Numbered from the stretch's first letter, positions 1 through 8,387 are shown. The stretch: DNA of 19,643 bases from JBKECY01 sp047975025 (GCA_047975025.1 JBKECY010000049.1:1-19643), one strand, 5' to 3'. Made by a program: numbers and translations. Notes: generated by a model from the letters alone, not told the origin.

Positions 1-273
1 AAGCTCAAAGAATTACCACTTACGGATCCGAATTCCAGAACATTTATTCATTTCTATGTGGGTGGTGCATCGAGTTGCGAATTTGACAAGCAGGGGAGAG
101 TCCTCGTACCGGGAACGTTACGTGAATTTGCTGGTCTGCAAAAAGATGCCGTATTGGTAGGAAACATTAACAGAATTGAGGTCTGGAGCAAAGATAAATG
201 GACGGAAACATGTAATTTCGATGCGATTGATGATATTGCGAAATCGATGCAGGACATGGGGATTGTAATCTAA
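1..273 (+). CDS. mraZ: MraZ, transcriptional regulator of the dcw cluster (3' part only)
   Basis: The reading frame is open from the first base to the stop at 271-273. It gives the last 90 residues of a protein that is usually about 143 aa, so the gene is cut by the window edge and its start is not visible. The segment after residue 28, with CEFDKQGRVLVP followed by LREFAGL, is the second copy of the duplicated AbrB/MraZ-type fold; the DxxGR core is clear. The C-terminal stretch with IEVWSKDKW is also typical. MraZ is a DNA-binding protein known in other bacteria to bind repeats upstream of its own gene and control the division and cell wall cluster. Its position just before rsmH fits exactly. 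A GTG at 58 lies inside the domain and is not a real start. Confidence 0.95.
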   Translation, partial: KLKELPLTDPNSRTFIHFYVGGASSCEFDKQGRVLVPGTLREFAGLQKDAVLVGNINRIEVWSKDKWTETCNFDAIDDIAKSMQDMGIVI

Positions 274-308
274 CGGACATTTTGAATTTTGTCAGACAAG
301 GAGATGCA

Positions 309-1247
309 ATGGAATTTAGTCATCAGTCTGTACTGCTTGAAGAAACCATAGAAGGACTGCATATCAAGCCGGACGGCATATACGCAGATGGAACTTTAGG
401 TGGCGCAGGGCATGCCCTGGAGGTATGCAAACGGCTCAGTGCCGCGGGGAGTTTTATAGGCATAGATCAAGACAAGGATGCAATAGAGGCTGCGACAGAG
501 CGGTTGCGGGATTATGCGGATCGTACAACACTCGTTCGCAGCAATTATTGCAACATGAAAGAAATTCTATCCGGTATGGGAATAGAAAAGGTTGACGGAA
601 TTCTGCTCGATCTTGGCGTGTCCTCGTACCAGTTGGATCAGCCGGAGAGAGGCTTTTCTTACAGAGAAGATGCTCCTTTGGATATGCGCATGAATCAGGA
701 TATGGCGCAGACAGCTGCTACGATTGTAAATACATACAGCGAGCAGGAATTATTTCATATCATACGAGATTACGGCGAAGACCAATTCGCTAAAAATATT
801 GCAAAACATATTGTAATTGCACGACAAGAGCAGGAAATCAAGACGACCGGTGAGCTGGTGGAAATAATCAAACGTGCGATTCCAATGAAGATTCGAGTCA
901 AAGGCGGTCATCCTGCCAAGAAGACGTTTCAGGCGATTCGTATTGAACTTAATGCGGAGCTGGAAGTCTTGAAAAATTCACTGGAGGATATGGCGGACAG
1001 CTTGCAGAACGGAGGGCGGCTTTGTATTATCACATTTCATTCTCTGGAAGACCGGATTGTCAAACGGGCATTCAAAGAGTTCGAGAACCCCTGTACATGC
1101 CCCAAGGAAATTCCGGTGTGTGTATGTGGAAAACAGCCCAAAGGAAAAATTATCACCAGAAAGCCGATTTTACCAAGTGTCAGGGAAATGAGTGAGAACC
1201 CACGATCAAAGAGCGCAAAACTAAGGATTTTTGAACGTCAAATGTAG
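309..1247 (+). CDS. rsmH: 16S rRNA (cytosine(1402)-N(4))-methyltransferase RsmH
   Basis: This is a SAM-dependent methyltransferase that N4-methylates C1402 in the decoding centre of 16S rRNA (older name MraW). The 312-residue protein has the family's usual length. The SAM-binding loop DGTLGGAGH is at residues 27-35, a DLGVSSYQLD motif follows in the middle, and the conserved FHSLEDR is at 243-249. A CPKE/CVCGK cysteine stretch near the C-terminus is typical of Gram-positive forms. I chose the ATG at 309 because AAGGAG at 298-303 sits 5 nt before it; an in-frame TTG at 282 has no such site and would add nine unconserved residues. The gene lies 35 nt after mraZ and 17 nt before ftsL, the standard dcw order. 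Confidence 0.97.
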   Translation: MEFSHQSVLLEETIEGLHIKPDGIYADGTLGGAGHALEVCKRLSAAGSFIGIDQDKDAIEAATERLRDYADRTTLVRSNYCNMKEILSGMGIEKVDGILLDLGVSSYQLDQPERGFSYREDAPLDMRMNQDMAQTAATIVNTYSEQELFHIIRDYGEDQFAKNIAKHIVIARQEQEIKTTGELVEIIKRAIPMKIRVKGGHPAKKTFQAIRIELNAELEVLKNSLEDMADSLQNGGRLCIITFHSLEDRIVKRAFKEFENPCTCPKEIPVCVCGKQPKGKIITRKPILPSVREMSENPRSKSAKLRIFERQM

Positions 1248-1264
1248 CAGATAAGGAGGAGCAT

Positions 1265-1753
1265 ATGCCGGAAAACAGACAACGTAGAGATTCACACAAT
1301 CACAATTTACAGTATTGGTCAGAAGGAAGTGCTGTTAGAAAAGCGAAGATACAGCCGCAGCGAAGACCATCCGGTGCACCTGAAGCTCCTAAAGTCAGCA
1401 GACAGGCCAGACAGAACAGAGCCAGAGCCTTAAGTATGAACCGTTCGTTCGTACTGTTTCTTGTGGTGGTATCAGCCGTCTTTCTTGCTTTTTGTGTGCA
1501 GTATATCAATCTTAAGATGCAGATTACAGAAAAAACACAGAGCATTGCATCGCTTCAAACGGAATATACAAAGCTAAAAGCAGATAACAATGCTTATGAA
1601 AGCGAATTGCAGGCATCCGTAGACTTGGAAAATATTAAATCGATTGCTATAAATGAATTAGGTATGCGCTATCCGACAAGCAGTCAGATTGTTGAATATC
1701 AGTTGAAAAATAGCAGTTTTGCAAGGCAGTATACAGAAGTTCCGGAAGAATAA
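1265..1753 (+). CDS. ftsL: FtsL-like septum protein
   Basis: This is a small bitopic membrane protein of 162 aa. It has a basic cytoplasmic N-terminus (residues 1-60, rich in R/K/Q), one membrane segment at about 61-81, and a coiled-coil-like stretch at about 82-118 (KMQITEKTQSIASLQTEY). That layout, and the place between rsmH and the division PBP, are those of FtsL, which joins FtsQ/DivIB and DivIC to activate FtsW-FtsI at the septum. FtsL sequences are poorly conserved, so the call rests on architecture and synteny. The start is well set by AAGGAGG at 1253-1259. The cytoplasmic tail is longer than in many FtsL proteins. A FtsL/DivIC-family paralogue is possible but less likely here. Confidence 0.85.
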   Translation: MPENRQRRDSHNHNLQYWSEGSAVRKAKIQPQRRPSGAPEAPKVSRQARQNRARALSMNRSFVLFLVVVSAVFLAFCVQYINLKMQITEKTQSIASLQTEYTKLKADNNAYESELQASVDLENIKSIAINELGMRYPTSSQIVEYQLKNSSFARQYTEVPEE

Positions 1754-1766
1754 TCAGGTGGCTTAA

Positions 1767-3809
1767 GTGAGACAAAACAAACGTAGAAAAATTAATTTAC
1801 CAATGAGAAAAAAGCTGGGAGTGCTCTTTATAGGGTGTCTGCTGGCTTTGCTTGCGCTAGGCGTTCGTATTGTATATATTAATGCAAGCAAAGGAGAAGA
1901 GTACAAAAAGCAGGTGCTTTCCCAGAATCAGCAGCAGTATGACAGCCAGGTAATACCCTATAAACGAGGGGATATACTTGATACGAACGGCACTGTATTG
2001 GCCACAAGTACGAAAGTATATAATATTATTCTGGATTGCAAGGTGCTAAACAGCGATGAAGATTATATAGAGCCAACAATCACTGCTTTAGTGGAGGTCT
2101 ATGGTCTGGATGAGGCAGCGATTCGCAATATTATAGCGGCTGATGAAACGAAAAACAGCCCATATATTATCTTAGCCAGAGAAATATCAATGGAGCAGAA
2201 GAATAACTTTGAATCGTATAGTACATTTGATGAGGACACAACACTCTCCAAAGAAGAGCAGGCAGAGATGATTGCTACTAAAGCCAATATCAAAGGGGTA
2301 TGGTTCGAAGAGAAATACCGCAGACAATATCCGCTCAATTCACTCGCATCAGCAGTGATTGGATTTACGTATTCGGATAATGAAGCAGAATGGGGACTTG
2401 AGGGCTATTACAACAGCACACTGAATGGGATTGACGGGCGGCAGTATGGATATCTGAACTCTAACTCAGATGTGGAGCAAGTTACACTGGACCCTCAAAA
2501 CGGCAATAGTATAGTCACTTCACTTGATGTTGGAGCACAGCAGATTGTAGAAAAATATATCAATGCATTTTCCAGCTCGGTCGGTGCACAGAATATAGGT
2601 GTTATTGTCGAAAATCCCAATACGGGTGAAATCATAGCGATGGGAAGTCAGGGTTCTTATGATCTGAACAATCCGCGTGATCTGACGGATACCTATACAC
2701 AGGAACAGATTGATGCCATGACAACGGAGCAGCAGACAGAGGCACTCAATAATAAATGGCGCAACTATTGTATATCAGATGCGTATGAGACGGGGTCTAC
2801 GGTCAAGCCGAACGTAGTGGCAGCGGCATTAGAAACCGGCGCCATATCAGAAAACGATACCTTCGTTTGCGATGGCGGCTGGCAGTTCGGAAGCAGTTCC
2901 GATCAGTATATCAAATGTACCGCGGTGCATGGTACACAGACACTTGCCCAGGTAGTGGCAAATTCCTGCAATGATGCGATGATGCAGATTGCAGAGAAAA
3001 TGGGAGCCGAATCCTATCTGGAACAGATTTCCATCATGAATTATGGAGCTAAAACAGGTATTGATCTGCCGGGAGAAGCAACCGGTGTACTGCATACCGC
3101 AGACACAATGGGCTCAGTCGAGCTGGCGACCGCTTCATTTGGACAGGGGTATACAGCAACCATGATTCAGGAAATCAATGCCATCTGCTCCTCAATTAAT
3201 GGCGGATATTATTATCAGCCGCACCTGGTAACAAAAATTGTTGATGAAAATGGCAACACAGTGAAATCGATTGAGCCGACATTGTTGCGTCAGACCGTCA
3301 CTTCGGCAGTCAGCGCGGATATCCGCTCTTATATGCAGGAAGCGGTACTTTCCGGCAGCAGCCATATATCAAAAGTCATTGGATACAGTATGGGCGCCAA
3401 GACGGGAACCGCAGAAAAGCTGCCTCGAGGCAATGAACAGTATCAGGTTTCCTATGTGGGATTTTCTACGGTCGACAACCCGGAAGTGGTCGTCTATGTT
3501 ACCGTAGACCGGCCGAATGCGCTGGTGCAGGGAAATAACGTATATGCACAGTATATTGGACAGGGAATTCTCTCGGAACTTCTGCCTTACTTAAAAATCC
3601 TTCCGGATGAAACAGAAGGTGGAACTGAACCGGAAGCAACCGAACTGTGGAGTGGATTTGAAGGCAATTTGGACGACAATATTATTACATATGCCGATAC
3701 AGTGTCCAATCCAAATGCTCCGGCACCTCCGGAAGAGGAGAGTGTGGTAGAGGATAATAACGAACAAAGTGATGGTATTACAAATGAGGAAGCTGCCACA
3801 CAAGAATAA
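1767..3809 (+). CDS. ftsI: Class B penicillin-binding protein, FtsI/PBP2 type (septal transpeptidase)
   Basis: This is a D,D-transpeptidase that crosslinks septal peptidoglycan on the outer face of the membrane. The 680-residue protein has a basic N-terminus, a membrane anchor at about 16-38, a dimerisation domain at about 50-240 that opens with the conserved RGDILDTNG, and a transpeptidase domain. All three active-site motifs are present: S344-T-V-K347, S400-C-N402 and K545-T-G547. The C-terminus (about 625-680) is an acidic, Glu/Asn-rich tail rather than the PASTA repeats found in B. subtilis PbpB and SpoVD. GTG at 1767 is the start, preceded by AGGTGG at 1756-1761; an ATG at 1803 has no ribosome site. 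From sequence alone it could be FtsI or a SpoVD-like sporulation enzyme; the missing PASTA repeats and the dcw position favour the division role. Confidence 0.93.
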   Translation: MRQNKRRKINLPMRKKLGVLFIGCLLALLALGVRIVYINASKGEEYKKQVLSQNQQQYDSQVIPYKRGDILDTNGTVLATSTKVYNIILDCKVLNSDEDYIEPTITALVEVYGLDEAAIRNIIAADETKNSPYIILAREISMEQKNNFESYSTFDEDTTLSKEEQAEMIATKANIKGVWFEEKYRRQYPLNSLASAVIGFTYSDNEAEWGLEGYYNSTLNGIDGRQYGYLNSNSDVEQVTLDPQNGNSIVTSLDVGAQQIVEKYINAFSSSVGAQNIGVIVENPNTGEIIAMGSQGSYDLNNPRDLTDTYTQEQIDAMTTEQQTEALNNKWRNYCISDAYETGSTVKPNVVAAALETGAISENDTFVCDGGWQFGSSSDQYIKCTAVHGTQTLAQVVANSCNDAMMQIAEKMGAESYLEQISIMNYGAKTGIDLPGEATGVLHTADTMGSVELATASFGQGYTATMIQEINAICSSINGGYYYQPHLVTKIVDENGNTVKSIEPTLLRQTVTSAVSADIRSYMQEAVLSGSSHISKVIGYSMGAKTGTAEKLPRGNEQYQVSYVGFSTVDNPEVVVYVTVDRPNALVQGNNVYAQYIGQGILSELLPYLKILPDETEGGTEPEATELWSGFEGNLDDNIITYADTVSNPNAPAPPEEESVVEDNNEQSDGITNEEAATQE

Positions 3810-3839
3810 AATGAAGCTGAAATAGACCGCCCACAGTGC

Positions 3840-3877
3840 ATTTTAGCCAAGACAGTCTGGTTCTGACTTGCTAAAAT
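3840..3877 (+). repeat. Inverted repeat overlapping the mraY promoter
   Basis: The arms 3840-3851 and 3867-3877 (ATTTTAGCCAAG and CTTGCTAAAAT) pair over 11 bp with one bulged C, around a 15-nt loop. No T-run follows, so it is not an intrinsic terminator. The right arm contains the -35 hexamer of the predicted mraY promoter, so it could be an operator or an RNA hairpin in the ftsI-mraY message. No function is proven. Confidence 0.5.
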
Positions 3878-3896
3878 ATGGAAATAGTCTTATACT
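3868..3896 (+). promoter_or_regulatory. Predicted sigma-A promoter for mraY
   Basis: A -35 TTGCTA at 3868-3873 and a -10 TATACT at 3891-3896 are separated by exactly 17 nt in the 118-nt gap between ftsI and mraY. Transcription would begin near 3903, giving a leader of about 25 nt. It would let mraY, murD and ftsQ be transcribed apart from the upstream genes. The prediction comes from pattern matching only. Confidence 0.6.
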
Positions 3897-3927
3897 GATA
3901 GTGCTAAAAAAAATTGTGAGGTGGATT

Positions 3928-4884
3928 ATGGATTCGAATGTGATGATTGCGTTATTGATAACCTTTGTGCTTGCCGGACTTTGGGGAAAGGTAGTAATCC
4001 CTTTTATGAGGCGTCTGAAGATGAAACAGACAGAGAGGCTGGATGGTGTACAGTCACATTTGAAAAAAACAGGCACGCCAACAATGGGAGGGGTTATATT
4101 TCTCCTGCCCGTACTGTTGGTCAGCCTTTTTTTCGTGAAAGGATATCCGCAGATTCTGCCGATTCTGATTCTGACTGTGGGATTTGGGCTGATTGGTTTT
4201 CTCGATGATTACCTGAAAGTCATTTTAAAGAGTTCAGACGGTTTGAAAGCCTGGCAGAAGATGGGGCTTCAGATCCTGGTAACGACGATTTTTGCCTATT
4301 ATTTATATAATTATACAACTGTATTGACGCAGATGCGCATTCCTTTCATGAATGGTCAGATGCTCGAGGTCGGCTGGTGGGGAATCCCGCTGCTGTATAT
4401 TGCGGTCCTCGGTACGGTCAACGGAGTGAATTTCACAGATGGACTGGATGGTCTGGCAACGTCGGTCACCCTTGTGGTATCTGTATTTCTGGTAATTGCC
4501 TCCACCTTATTACAGGCGGCCGTAGGCCCGGTACTTGGTGCGGTTATGGGAGGACTTCTGGCATTTTTGCTTTACAATGCGTATCCGGCGCAGATTTTTA
4601 TGGGTGATACGGGATCTCTGGCGCTTGGCGGGTTTGTAATTGCCGCCGTCTATATGCTGCAAATGCCGCTGATTATCATTCTGGCTGGTTTTATTTATCT
4701 GCTTGAAGTGGTTTCCGTAATGCTGCAGGTAGGCTGTTTTAAGCTGACACATGGAAAGCGGATTTTCAAAATGGCCCCGATTCATCATCATTTTGAATTA
4801 TGCGGCTGGTCAGAGACGAAGGTAGTGGCGGTGTTCTCGGTCATCACAGCGGTTTTGTGTGCAGTAAGTCTTTTGGCATTATAG
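3928..4884 (+). CDS. mraY: Phospho-N-acetylmuramoyl-pentapeptide-transferase MraY
   Basis: MraY moves phospho-MurNAc-pentapeptide from UDP onto undecaprenyl phosphate to make lipid I, the first membrane step of peptidoglycan synthesis. The 318-aa protein is polytopic, with about ten hydrophobic segments. It carries the family signatures: the D93-D94 pair in FLDDYLKV, FTDGLDGLA with D171 and D174, MGDTGS with D227, and the His-rich APIHHHFE at about 283-290. I chose ATG 3928 because GAGGTGG lies at 3918-3924 and the protein then matches the usual length. An in-frame TTG at 3868 would add 20 residues but lies in the predicted -35 hexamer. The gene is followed 15 nt later by murD. Confidence 0.97.
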   Translation: MDSNVMIALLITFVLAGLWGKVVIPFMRRLKMKQTERLDGVQSHLKKTGTPTMGGVIFLLPVLLVSLFFVKGYPQILPILILTVGFGLIGFLDDYLKVILKSSDGLKAWQKMGLQILVTTIFAYYLYNYTTVLTQMRIPFMNGQMLEVGWWGIPLLYIAVLGTVNGVNFTDGLDGLATSVTLVVSVFLVIASTLLQAAVGPVLGAVMGGLLAFLLYNAYPAQIFMGDTGSLALGGFVIAAVYMLQMPLIIILAGFIYLLEVVSVMLQVGCFKLTHGKRIFKMAPIHHHFELCGWSETKVVAVFSVITAVLCAVSLLAL

Positions 4885-4899
4885 TGCAGGAGGAAAAAA

Positions 4900-6264
4900 G
4901 TGGAACTGACAGGTAAGAACGTATTGGTGATGGGAGCCGGAATCAGTGGCAGGGCAGCGGTGGAGCTGTTGCTGCGCGCACAGGCAAACCCGTTGCTTTT
5001 TGAAGGAAATACAGAAAAAACAAAAGAAGATATAATACAGCAGCATCATGCATTGGCACATGTACCGGTTTATATCGGAGAAGTGCCAGAGGAGATCTTA
5101 ATACAGGTGGATCTTGCCATCTTAAGTCCGGGGATTCCGCCGCAGTCGGAACTGCCGGGCAGATGCAGAGAATTGAACATCCCTCTGTGGGGTGAACTGG
5201 AGCTGGCCTATCGCCTGACAAAAGGAGAAGTCTTTGCCATCACCGGTACAAATGGAAAGACGACGACTACGGCACTCACAGGAGAGATCTTCAAAGCGTA
5301 TTTTTCTGAAGTTTTTGTTGTAGGCAACATCGGGATTCCGTATACCTCCGTTGCCATTGATACGACGCAGGACAGCCGGACAGTCATTGAAGTCAGCAGC
5401 TTTCAGCTGGAGACAGTTCGTGAATTTCGGCCGCGTGTCAGCGCCATCTTAAATATAACGGAAGATCATATGGACCGGCATCATACGATGCAGGAATATG
5501 CCAGAGTAAAAGAACTGATTACACAGAATCAGACGGCCGCAGATGTCTGCGTGCTCAATTATGAAGATGAAGAATTGCGCCGGTTCTCAGAGAATTTGAT
5601 CCCCAGATGTGTCTTTTTCTCTTCCGCAAGAAGTCTGGAAGAGGGGGTGTTCCTGCATGGAGATGATATTGTTTTCAGAGAGCAGGGAGAGGAAACCTTA
5701 CTGGTCAATGTCAATGAGCTTCATCTGCTGGGAAAGCATAATTATGAAAATGTCATGGCGGCTTTTGCCATCGCATACAGTACAGGCATACCTGTATCTG
5801 TCATTCGGCGCGCTATTTTAAAATTCATAGCAGTACCGCACCGCATTGAATTCGTCAGGGAAGTGAATGAAGTCATGTACTATAATGACTCCAAAGGAAC
5901 GAATCCTGATGCGGCCATAAAAGCAGTACAGGCTATGAAACGTCCCACCTTGATTATAGGCGGCGGTTATGATAAAAATGCCGACTTCAAACCTTGGATC
6001 ACAGCATTCGGAGATAAAGTGCGCCTTCTGGTTCTGCTCGGTCAGACAAAGGAGAAAATCCGGGAGGCGGCAGAAGAGGTAGGATTTTCTGATTTTGTAA
6101 TGGCAGAAACACTGGAAGAAGCAGTCGGGATTTGCGCGGCACAGGCACGCCCGGGTGACGCTGTTCTGCTCTCCCCTGCCTGTGCAAGCTGGGGGCAGTT
6201 TACGAATTACGAAGAGCGGGGAGACCGCTTCAAAGAATATGTCGGGAAGATTCAGACACACTAA
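4900..6264 (+). CDS. murD: UDP-N-acetylmuramoyl-L-alanine--D-glutamate ligase MurD
   Basis: This cytoplasmic ATP-dependent ligase adds D-glutamate to UDP-MurNAc-L-alanine. The 454-aa length is normal for the family. An N-terminal Rossmann-like domain (VLVMGAGISGRAAVE, about residues 8-22) binds the UDP substrate. The central domain has the ATP loop G116-T-N-G-K120-T-T and the conserved EVSSFQLE. The HNYENVMAA and YNDSKGTNPDA motifs mark the central/C-terminal domain junction, and LLSPACASWGQF near the end is a MurD signature. Translation starts at GTG 4900 after AGGAGG at 4888-4893. In many Firmicutes ftsW and murG follow; here ftsQ comes only 17 nt after the stop codon. Confidence 0.97.
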   Translation: MELTGKNVLVMGAGISGRAAVELLLRAQANPLLFEGNTEKTKEDIIQQHHALAHVPVYIGEVPEEILIQVDLAILSPGIPPQSELPGRCRELNIPLWGELELAYRLTKGEVFAITGTNGKTTTTALTGEIFKAYFSEVFVVGNIGIPYTSVAIDTTQDSRTVIEVSSFQLETVREFRPRVSAILNITEDHMDRHHTMQEYARVKELITQNQTAADVCVLNYEDEELRRFSENLIPRCVFFSSARSLEEGVFLHGDDIVFREQGEETLLVNVNELHLLGKHNYENVMAAFAIAYSTGIPVSVIRRAILKFIAVPHRIEFVREVNEVMYYNDSKGTNPDAAIKAVQAMKRPTLIIGGGYDKNADFKPWITAFGDKVRLLVLLGQTKEKIREAAEEVGFSDFVMAETLEEAVGICAAQARPGDAVLLSPACASWGQFTNYEERGDRFKEYVGKIQTH

Positions 6265-6281
6265 GGCATTAGAGGATAGAT

Positions 6282-7040
6282 ATGAGCAGACAAAACCGGC
6301 CGGACGGCCCTAAAGGGCGCATCAAATTAAATAAAAGCTCAAGGCGGCTGCTGATTTTACTTGGGCTGTTGCTGCTGACGTTGGGATTGATTGCGTTCTT
6401 TTTTTCTAACAGAGTAACAGATGTGCAGATACTGGACAGTGAATATTATGCCAAGGAAGATATTGAAGCGGATATCCTGTCAAAACCGTTTTCCGATAAT
6501 TCAATCTTAGCTCCACTGCTGTATTCAGAGGATGTGACAAATATTCCCTTCATCAAGGGTATTCGGGTCACGCGGGAAAATGCACATACGATTTCGATTA
6601 CGGCACTTGAAGATGCACCGGTAGGATGTACAAAATACCTGGACTGCTATGTATATTTTAATTATGCGGGCAAGGTACTTCTGACGGAGCCGCAGCAAAC
6701 GTACAGTGCTCCCTTTTTTACAGGAATGGGATTAAAAAAAGTAGTACAAGGCGAAACACTCAAAATTAAAAATGATACGCTGCTGGTGACAGCGGCCAAT
6801 CTTTCCAAACTGTTCAGCAAGAATGATGTCATGCCTGATTCCGTAACATTTAACGAAAAAGAGCAGACGCTTTTACAGTATGAAGGGATTACAGTGAATC
6901 TGGGAAGTGACGAAAAGCTGGAAGATAAGATGGACACAATGTTGTCCGTATTGCCCACAATCACAGGGCAGACAGGGATTTTGCATCTTGAAAGTCTTTC
7001 GGAAGGTTCGCAGACGGTTACCTTTGAAAGGACACAATAA
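6282..7040 (+). CDS. ftsQ: Cell division protein FtsQ/DivIB
   Basis: This is a bitopic divisome protein of 252 aa. It has a basic cytoplasmic head (residues 1-21), one membrane segment at about 22-41, and an extracytoplasmic part beginning with a POTRA-like domain (RVTDVQILDSEYYAKEDIEA, about 44-115). A larger beta domain follows, as in FtsQ/DivIB, which scaffolds FtsL and DivIC at the septum. Sequence conservation is low, so the assignment leans on architecture and on the place between murD and ftsZ. ATG 6282 follows AGAGGA at 6271-6276. The gene ends the murD-ftsQ stretch; a 210-nt gap with a separate promoter precedes ftsZ. Confidence 0.88.
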   Translation: MSRQNRPDGPKGRIKLNKSSRRLLILLGLLLLTLGLIAFFFSNRVTDVQILDSEYYAKEDIEADILSKPFSDNSILAPLLYSEDVTNIPFIKGIRVTRENAHTISITALEDAPVGCTKYLDCYVYFNYAGKVLLTEPQQTYSAPFFTGMGLKKVVQGETLKIKNDTLLVTAANLSKLFSKNDVMPDSVTFNEKEQTLLQYEGITVNLGSDEKLEDKMDTMLSVLPTITGQTGILHLESLSEGSQTVTFERTQ

Positions 7041-7113
7041 AGGTGCAAAAGTTAAAAAAAGGTGAAATTTCTCTGATACATAGGACAAAATGTAAAAAAA
7101 ACAAAATTAACAG

Positions 7114-7142
7114 TTGATAAATTAGAAAAAAAACTATATGAT
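7114..7142 (+). promoter_or_regulatory. Predicted sigma-A promoter for ftsZ
   Basis: A -35 TTGATA at 7114-7119 and a -10 TATGAT at 7137-7142 have a 17-nt spacer. An A-rich stretch at about 7091-7106 just upstream could act as an UP element. Initiation near 7149 would leave a leader of about 100 nt before ftsZ. That leader contains a direct repeat, TGAGTATA at 7172-7179 and 7184-7191. No terminator is visible after ftsQ, so ftsZ may also be read from upstream. Confidence 0.7.
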
Positions 7143-7250
7143 GTACATATGCGTGAATGACGTATAAACCATGAGTATAACAGTGAGTATACGGTTTGGA
7201 TATAGATAGCCGAAATAATAAAATAGGGTATATACAAAGGAGGTAGTATT

Positions 7251-8387
7251 TTGTTAGAAATCATGACTAATGAAGCGGAATCATCTGCAAAGATTATAGT
7301 GATCGGTGTGGGGGGCGCTGGAAATAATGCTGTTAACCGTATGGTGGAGGAATCCATCGGCGGAGTGGAATTTGTCGGAATCAATACAGATAAGCAGGCA
7401 TTGACGTTATGCAAAGCACCTACGGTACTTCAAATAGGGGAGAAGCTTACAAAAGGACTGGGCGCAGGAGCACAGCCGGGAGTAGGAGAAAAAGCTGCCG
7501 AGGAAAGTGTTGATGAACTCAAAAGTCTGGTGGAAGGTGCCGATATGGTATTCGTTACTTGTGGAATGGGTGGCGGTACAGGTACGGGAGCAGCTCCCAT
7601 TGTTGCCGGAATTGCCAAAGAGATGGGCATTCTGACAGTTGGTGTTGTGACGAAACCTTTCAGATTTGAAGCTAAAACGCGTATGAATAATGCGCTGACT
7701 GGAATAGAAAAATTAAAACAGAATGTCGATACTCTGATTGTGATTCCTAATGATAAACTGCTTGAAATCGTAGACAGACGTACTTCCATGCCGGAAGCGC
7801 TTAAGAAAGCGGACGAAGTACTGCAGCAGGCCGTACAGGGAATTACGGATCTGATTAATCTGCCTGCACTTATTAATCTTGATTTTGCAGATGTTAAGAC
7901 AGTCATGACAGATAAGGGAATCGCACATATCGGTATTGGTGCGGCCAAAGGTGATGATAAAGCACTTGAAGCTGTACAGCAGGCAGTATCCAGCCCGCTT
8001 CTTGAAACAACGATCAAGGGTGCTACGCATGTTATTATTAACATCTCCGGTGATATTTCACTTATGGATGCGAATGATGCCGCAAGCTATGTTCAGGAAT
8101 TGGCAGGAGATGAGGCGAATATTATCTTTGGTGCAATGTATGATGACAAGGTGCCGGATGCAGCTTCAATCACTGTAATTGCAACAGGTCTAAATGATAA
8201 TTCGGCGAAATCCGGTTTTTCAAGCAGACTTGCCTCTTCAGCATTCTCGAACAGCAATGCCGGCAAACAGCAGTCAAAGCCATTGAATTTTTCTATACCG
8301 AACGTAATGGCAACACCTGCCGCTGAGCCGAAGAGCACGATTCAGAAAAAGGATATCCAGATACCGGATTTTTTAAAGAATAAATAA
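7251..8387 (+). CDS. ftsZ: Cell division GTPase FtsZ
   Basis: FtsZ is the tubulin-like GTPase that polymerises into the Z-ring at mid-cell. The 378-aa protein shows the nucleotide-binding GVGGAGNNAVNRM near residue 19, the tubulin signature GGGTGTG at 107-113, and the synergy-loop region NLDFADVKTVM near 207-217. After a variable linker (about 318-365) it ends in the conserved tail peptide IQIPDFLKNK, which binds partners such as FtsA, SepF or ZapA. The start is TTG 7251: AAAGGAGGT at 7237-7245 is correctly spaced for it, while the in-frame ATG at 7263 would be about 20 nt from that site. No terminator follows; the infC promoter begins 3 nt after the stop codon. Confidence 0.98.
   Translation: MLEIMTNEAESSAKIIVIGVGGAGNNAVNRMVEESIGGVEFVGINTDKQALTLCKAPTVLQIGEKLTKGLGAGAQPGVGEKAAEESVDELKSLVEGADMVFVTCGMGGGTGTGAAPIVAGIAKEMGILTVGVVTKPFRFEAKTRMNNALTGIEKLKQNVDTLIVIPNDKLLEIVDRRTSMPEALKKADEVLQQAVQGITDLINLPALINLDFADVKTVMTDKGIAHIGIGAAKGDDKALEAVQQAVSSPLLETTIKGATHVIINISGDISLMDANDAASYVQELAGDEANIIFGAMYDDKVPDAASITVIATGLNDNSAKSGFSSRLASSAFSNSNAGKQQSKPLNFSIPNVMATPAAEPKSTIQKKDIQIPDFLKNK

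Noticed and set aside
282..308. Upstream TTG start for rsmH
   Set aside because: AAGGAG at 298-303 is correctly placed for ATG 309, and the nine extra residues are not part of the family's N-terminus.
3840..3877. Terminator between ftsI and mraY
   Set aside because: The inverted repeat has a bulge, a 15-nt loop and no T-run after it on the + strand.
3868..3927. Upstream TTG start for mraY
   Set aside because: The TTG is part of the predicted -35 box and within an inverted repeat; ATG 3928 has its own GAGGTGG site and gives normal MraY length.
7430..8044. Minus-strand ORF of 204 aa inside ftsZ
   Set aside because: Its Ser/Ala/Ile-rich composition is the usual antisense shadow of a highly conserved gene; ftsZ is unambiguous.
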